From Merluccius polli (lineage: Eukaryota > Chordata > Actinopteri > Gadiformes > Merlucciidae), in assembly GCA_030340625.1 (NCBI GenBank), contig JAOPHQ010005772.1:1-64000 (forward strand): a stretch of DNA of 64,000 nucleotides, written 5' to 3'. How positions within the stretch are numbered: position 1 is the stretch's first letter; each line of letters opens with the position of its first letter. This document shows positions 59,379-64,000 of the stretch, one piece after another. The position numbers were made by a program, and so were the translations under genes. The notes beneath the pieces were generated by a model that saw nothing but the letters and a program-made list of their open reading frames with translations, was not told where the DNA came from and searched no databases.

Positions 59379-60609
59379 TATGGGGGGCATTTTATGCCAG
59401 CGAACTATACTAAAACGCCTAAACCGCGTCGCCTACGTCTGCATAAAGACTGAAAAAGACGCGTGCGTACAGACACGCGTATTGCGAGTACAGCCAAAAC
59501 TGAAGGGGTGACGGGTGATAAGTGTCATGCCACGTGCGAACGCAGCGGACGCCTGTGTGCACGCTCGTCTCAATGTACAAATAACCCAGACAAAAAAAAA
59601 GAAGGAAAAAAACGGTCTGTTTATTGTTTTTTGTTTAAAATGTAAAAAAAACAAAAAAAAAAAAATACCACGGTATTTCAGTTTTCCCGTTTTTTTTGGT
59701 TAAAACGAAATATCAAACTGACAAAAGCTAGGCCTACATGGACCTGTTAGTCTCTCTCTCTCTCTCTCTCTCAAGGTTTGAATGATATCGAATTGATATT
59801 TAATGATAGTAAGGGTGAAAGGGATAATTAAAATATTTTCAGCTACTTAAAAATAAAAATATCCTGACAGCTTTGATGGGGCTTGGGGTTCATCTATAAC
59901 TTATGCTTTCTTATAAACAATCCCGTAAGAACCCGCGATTGTTGACGGGGGGGATCGTAGCGCACCCCGGACCTACGGCCGACGTATTATGACAGTCCTG
60001 GACCGGCCCAAAAATAATAATACACAAAATAAAAAAATACAAAATAAAAATTTAAAAAAATGACGGCCGGCTGGCTCGGCCTGAAATCGTCCGGCCATTC
60101 GGGAAATGTCCCGAACCTCCCTATGGCCGCCCGTCCCTAAACTGTCACATCGTCTCTCTTGGTAATACATGGACTGCTTGAATTGTGAAGCGAAGCAGCT
60201 GTTAAACTCAAAATTCGTCATCATAAAGTAAATGATTATTTGTACAGTGAGACGAGCGTGCGCACAGGCGTCCGCTGCGTTAACGCGCGGCACGGCACCA
60301 ATGACCCGTCGCTATTGGATTTCCACAAACACTACACAGCGTGTGTCTGTACGCTCACGTAGAATTGTACTTAACAGTCACGCGTGGTATTCACGTCACG
60401 TATTTGAGGCGTAGTTCACCCGTCACGCACACGTCACGTAGGCGTATGCGCAACAACGCGTGTGCAGCGTCTGCGTGACGCCTGCGTGACGCTCGTCTGT
60501 CCATTGAAAGTGAATGGAATTTACACGCGCACGTTAGAGGTTTGACGTCATCGCATAGGCGCTGTACACACGTTTTAGTATAGTTCGCTGGCATAAAATG
60601 CCCCCCATA
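59379..60609. mobile_element. Foldback element with 39-bp identical termini and long inverted arms
   Basis: TATGGGGGGCATTTTATGCC begins the left terminus (59379-59417). Its exact complement ends at 60609 (60571-60609). Further inside, GCAGCGGACGCCTGTG... at about 59540 is mirrored near 60270. AAACAC flanks both sides, but in an AC-rich context. A separate transposon end (59950-60139) is nested in the middle. No protein frame. Confidence 0.78.
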
Positions 60610-60644
60610 AAACACACACACCTGCACACATACATACACGCACG

Positions 60645-60685
<41 letters not shown>
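60645..60685. repeat. (CA)n microsatellite
   Basis: Pure CA run right of the foldback element. Confidence 0.93.
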
Positions 60686-60687
<2 letters not shown>

Positions 60688-60782
60688 GTCTACCCCCATC
60701 ACCTTGCCCCAGTGTCAGTAAGCCTTCTGCTCGGCTCTTTCCATATTCATATCGGAGCCAGGACAATCAGAGGTCATGGCCT

Positions 60783-60894
<112 letters not shown>

Positions 60895-60899
60895 CGCGT

Positions 60900-63800
60900 G
60901 CGCATTTCGCATTTCGCATTTGAGTTCCCCTGTGAATAGGCACATGTGATTTCTGACTGATCTTCAGTTTAGATGCAGTCTCCACACTCTGCATACACAA
61001 CACACACAGAGACCCCGCACGTGTCGGCCCGCCAGCTGTCAGCCCCAGTGAAATGTCAACGTTGGCAGCTGTCTCATCTGCATTCACCTGTACGAGGGGA
61101 GCATTAAAGCCCGCCTGTCAGACGCTTATTTGCTCACCCCTCCCTCTACCCCGACGAGGTTATGATTTTCCATGGCAGCCGCCTGTTCTCCTGGATAACC
61201 TTTTGTTGAGCGCTGACTGTAAAGACACTCTGGCCTTTCCATGAGCCCTGCACCTGTCTGCATGTCCGCTGGGCGCAGGCCACGTCAACGTCTCCCCCGT
61301 CCATCTGTTTCTGTGTGTCTCTGTGTCTGTGTTGTTGTTTTTTTTCACCCTGTACACAGGTTGTTGTTTTTTTTAACTGGGTCAAGATCTCTTTTCTTCT
61401 TTTTATGTATTCGGTGAGTTTGACAGTGGTTATGGTATTTCACTGCCCTCTGTGTGCTACATATGAGGTATTATGTGTGCTAATGCAATAGGCGATATAG
61501 AAGTATAACTGACATCCACAACATCTGATAGCACAAACAACATGCTTTTCGGCGAATGTCGCTTTTACAACCTCCATTTGAGTGACTTCTTGGCTGGCGG
61601 GGGATGACATTGACATACGTCAAATAGAAAGAATATAAACAATACAATGTTTAGAATTGTAAAGCAACGTTGTGCCGGAGGATTTATATGCGTTATAACT
61701 ATAAATAGTTAGGAACAGGGTAATTAGAAGACACTGAATACAGGCCCATTGTCTCATAGTCCGCCAATTGTAATGATATTGCCATTGCGATTTAATTTTT
61801 TCCGACTTTGGGTAGCTATGTGTTTGCATCCCTGATAAATACCATGGTGTAATTTGATTTTTGTTTTCAGTGTGCAGCGCACAAAGTCTTGCTCACTGAC
61901 ACTTACATCCTGTTACAGATTGGGGTGTGGGATGGCATATACTTAACATCGTCTGTATTGCCGATGACACGTTTTTTATTAATAGTGCGTGTCTTGAAAA
62001 TGCCAAACTCCTGCAATTCGGAGGGAAGGTCAAGCTGAAGAAGAAGGGGTGAACACTCATCTGGTGGTTATGCAAGTGTGTGTGTGTGTGTGTGTTTGTG
62101 TGTGTGATGTCCTTTCAGTTCAAACTCAATGTGATGCAAAATGTGATGCAGATTGATCTATCTGCTGCTTCAACCCTTCATCCCACCACTTGTACACACA
62201 CACTCACATAATGCTCAAGGCCACACACACATAGTGCTCAAGGCCAGACCCATACTTCTGACCTCTCCACCCTCTCCACTCTGCTGAGAGTCCTTCCCTG
62301 CCTGCACTGAGCCCACTACCACAACCACCTCCACCAACCACCGAGCCCACACTGGCCAGCTGCAGGCAACCCCCTCCACCCCACATTGAACTTCCTCTGG
62401 CTCTTCCGCCTCCTCCTCCACAGATGGCCAGTGTTTTCCTGGGGCCGGGTCATGTGGTGGTGACCTCTGAACCCTAATTGCAGAGCAGAACTCTGATCAG
62501 AGGAGACACAGTGAATCTTACCGAGCACAGCTCCCAGCATGCACGCGCATTCATAAATAAACATGCATGCACACATACACAGACACACATCTTCTTCTTC
62601 CAGCATTCGTCCCTGTGCTGTTGTCTATTGTGATCCTTTCTGCTAGCTATTTTTTTCTGTGTTTTGTTTTGGCTCTGGTTAACCGCTGATGTAAATTTCA
62701 ACAGATAAATCTGCCTTTTCCCATTTGTGTTCCCATCCGTTTTTTTGTTGACGTTCATGGTTGGCATTCCTGGGTTGTTGTCGACTGCGTAATCGTGGAA
62801 TACACATCCACTTACCTCTTTGTAATATTTTTTTCATAACTCAAAAAACTTGCAAACTTGACATTTGCTACATGTCATTTCCCTTCTATAAAAGAACAAA
62901 AAACAAGATTTGCCAGACATCTACATCCAATACTCTTTTTAACAAGCAGACATTTGGCATCCATTTCAGGAAAGTCTGTTTTACGCTGTGTCTCTCTCTT
63001 GCTGTGACAACAAAACTCACTATTCCTTCCCAATTTCGGCTTGCCTCGGCTGTGTTGCCTTTGGTAGTCCATATCACACATGACATGTCTAAATTGGTTG
63101 TGGCTAGGCAGAAAAACAAAAACAACCAAAAATGAGCTCAATTTAAGTTTAGCCTTGTTTTTACAGTGCTAGTCAAGACAGTTATGTTTTTCTCTCCCAC
63201 TACCTCTCTAATTTCCTCCTGCTTTGCTTAGTGGCTTGACAACCAAGCCCCAGGGAAGGCTGAGCAATATGTTTTGGACACACAATGTTAGAACCCGCGT
63301 CGCTGGGAGATTTGGTGCGAGGGAACACCGTTATTAATATTGAACTTCCAAGAGAAGTCATTTCCCTTGATTGCTTTTCATAAACAGTACACAAAGCTGA
63401 AGTGACTCATTGAAGAAAAAAAAGTAGTCTATTTTGCTCCAGCAAATTACCTCGTAGCGTTTTGCAAGCTACCTGCCGGTTAATTCCAGTAGCCCCGCCA
63501 AACAAGCTACCTGCAATGTCTGTTACTTTGATGAAAGCATGTTCCTTTCAGCCGTGCCATTTCCAGCTGTGAGAAACATATTTGTTTTGGTTTTAGTGGC
63601 GACACCAACTTCTGTAAGCGTGTTTGCGGTTGGTCTGTGATGATTGGCCTGTCACAGAGTTCTGGTTTTAACAACTTCACTTCACACGACCATTTCCAGT
63701 TTCCCCGGGAAATCTCAACACACTGCTTGTTTAAGGGGGACCGCCCGCTGTGTTTGCTTGTTGAAGCGAGTTTGTGTGAGTGGGGCTGAATGCTTAGAGC

Positions 63801-64000
63801 CAGCGATCTGCACGTCACAGCCCCATAGATAGAAGCCTCCTTTCTGAAATCTCCCGTCGGATGCGTTGAGTTAATGGTTTGTTCATATAATCCTGTCTCT
63901 TTATTTATTTTGTCTCATTCGCTGTTATCATCGTTGGGAGCCTTCCGCAGCAAAAGCTACTCTGACAACTCTGACTGTGTCCTTAACATTTAGATTAACA
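60900..64000 (+). other. No exon recognised; probably formin intron
   Basis: The exon after QTKTSK would be Lys-rich and lead into FH2 (words like KELKVLDSKTAQNLSIFLG in human). I looked for this in the three forward frames and did not see it. The region has no other recognisable gene. Confidence 0.45.

Noticed and set aside
61980..62050. Lys-rich word (KVKLKKKG) considered as the next formin exon
   Set aside because: No acceptor/donor pair in phase 1, and the sequence does not continue into recognisable FH2.

Overview
This window is vertebrate nuclear DNA, almost certainly from a ray-finned (teleost) fish. Evidence: a split gene with GT-AG introns; very abundant and long CA/GT microsatellites; a Tc1/mariner transposon; many hAT elements and miniature derivatives; L2-like LINE fragments; and tRNA-derived SINEs of a type common in fishes. 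I could not identify the species.

The one cellular gene I can support is a diaphanous-related formin on the + strand, best matched to DIAPH1. Seventeen coding exons (22790-57620) chain together with consistent splice phases for 2311 coding bases (770 codons plus one base). In order they encode a basic pre-GBD segment, the GTPase-binding and armadillo-like DID region, the dimerisation segment, a coiled coil, a very proline-rich FH1 domain, and the start of FH2. The first exon with the start codon and most of FH2 plus the DAD were not found here and should lie outside the window. The gene would encode a Rho-activated actin nucleator/elongator that recruits profilin-actin through FH1. Splicing details stand out: a 27-nt and a 9-nt microexon, a U12-type AT-AC intron (35792-36899), an intron whose donor hexamer GTCAGT recurs ten times in a minisatellite, and an acceptor abutted by a 118-bp GT repeat.

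Layout. 1-22.8 kb: no gene recognised; DNA-transposon derivatives (2.0-2.9, 6.2-6.9, 11.3-12.6 kb), a 175-bp tandem array (9.5-10.3 kb) and microsatellites. 22.8-32.4 kb: formin N-terminal exons, with an intact-looking DD36E Tc1-like transposon in one intron (24.5-25.7 kb). 33.1-35.0 kb: a 1.9-kb hAT-like element with an exact 8-bp target duplication. 35.7-39.6 kb: DID/dimerisation exons around the AT-AC intron. 39.9-44.4 kb: a TTAA-flanked inverted-repeat element containing an L2-like LINE, which in turn contains a 520-bp element. 46.4-54.5 kb: coiled-coil and FH1 exons, with a hAT element carrying a broken BED/hAT transposase nested in another hAT-like element (48.7-51.5 kb). 57.4-57.6 kb: FH2 start. 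57.7-64 kb: repeats and unassigned, probably intronic, DNA.

The most novel-looking mobile system is a family of small elements with TAGCCT/AGGCTA termini. Two copies (41907-42426, 54742-55232) have exact 9-bp target duplications, and three copies carry different remnants of the N-terminal part of a RecQ-like helicase. One (31334-31793) preserves a degenerate Walker A stretch ending GFGKS. This suggests an autonomous partner that carries or captured a RecQ-type helicase.
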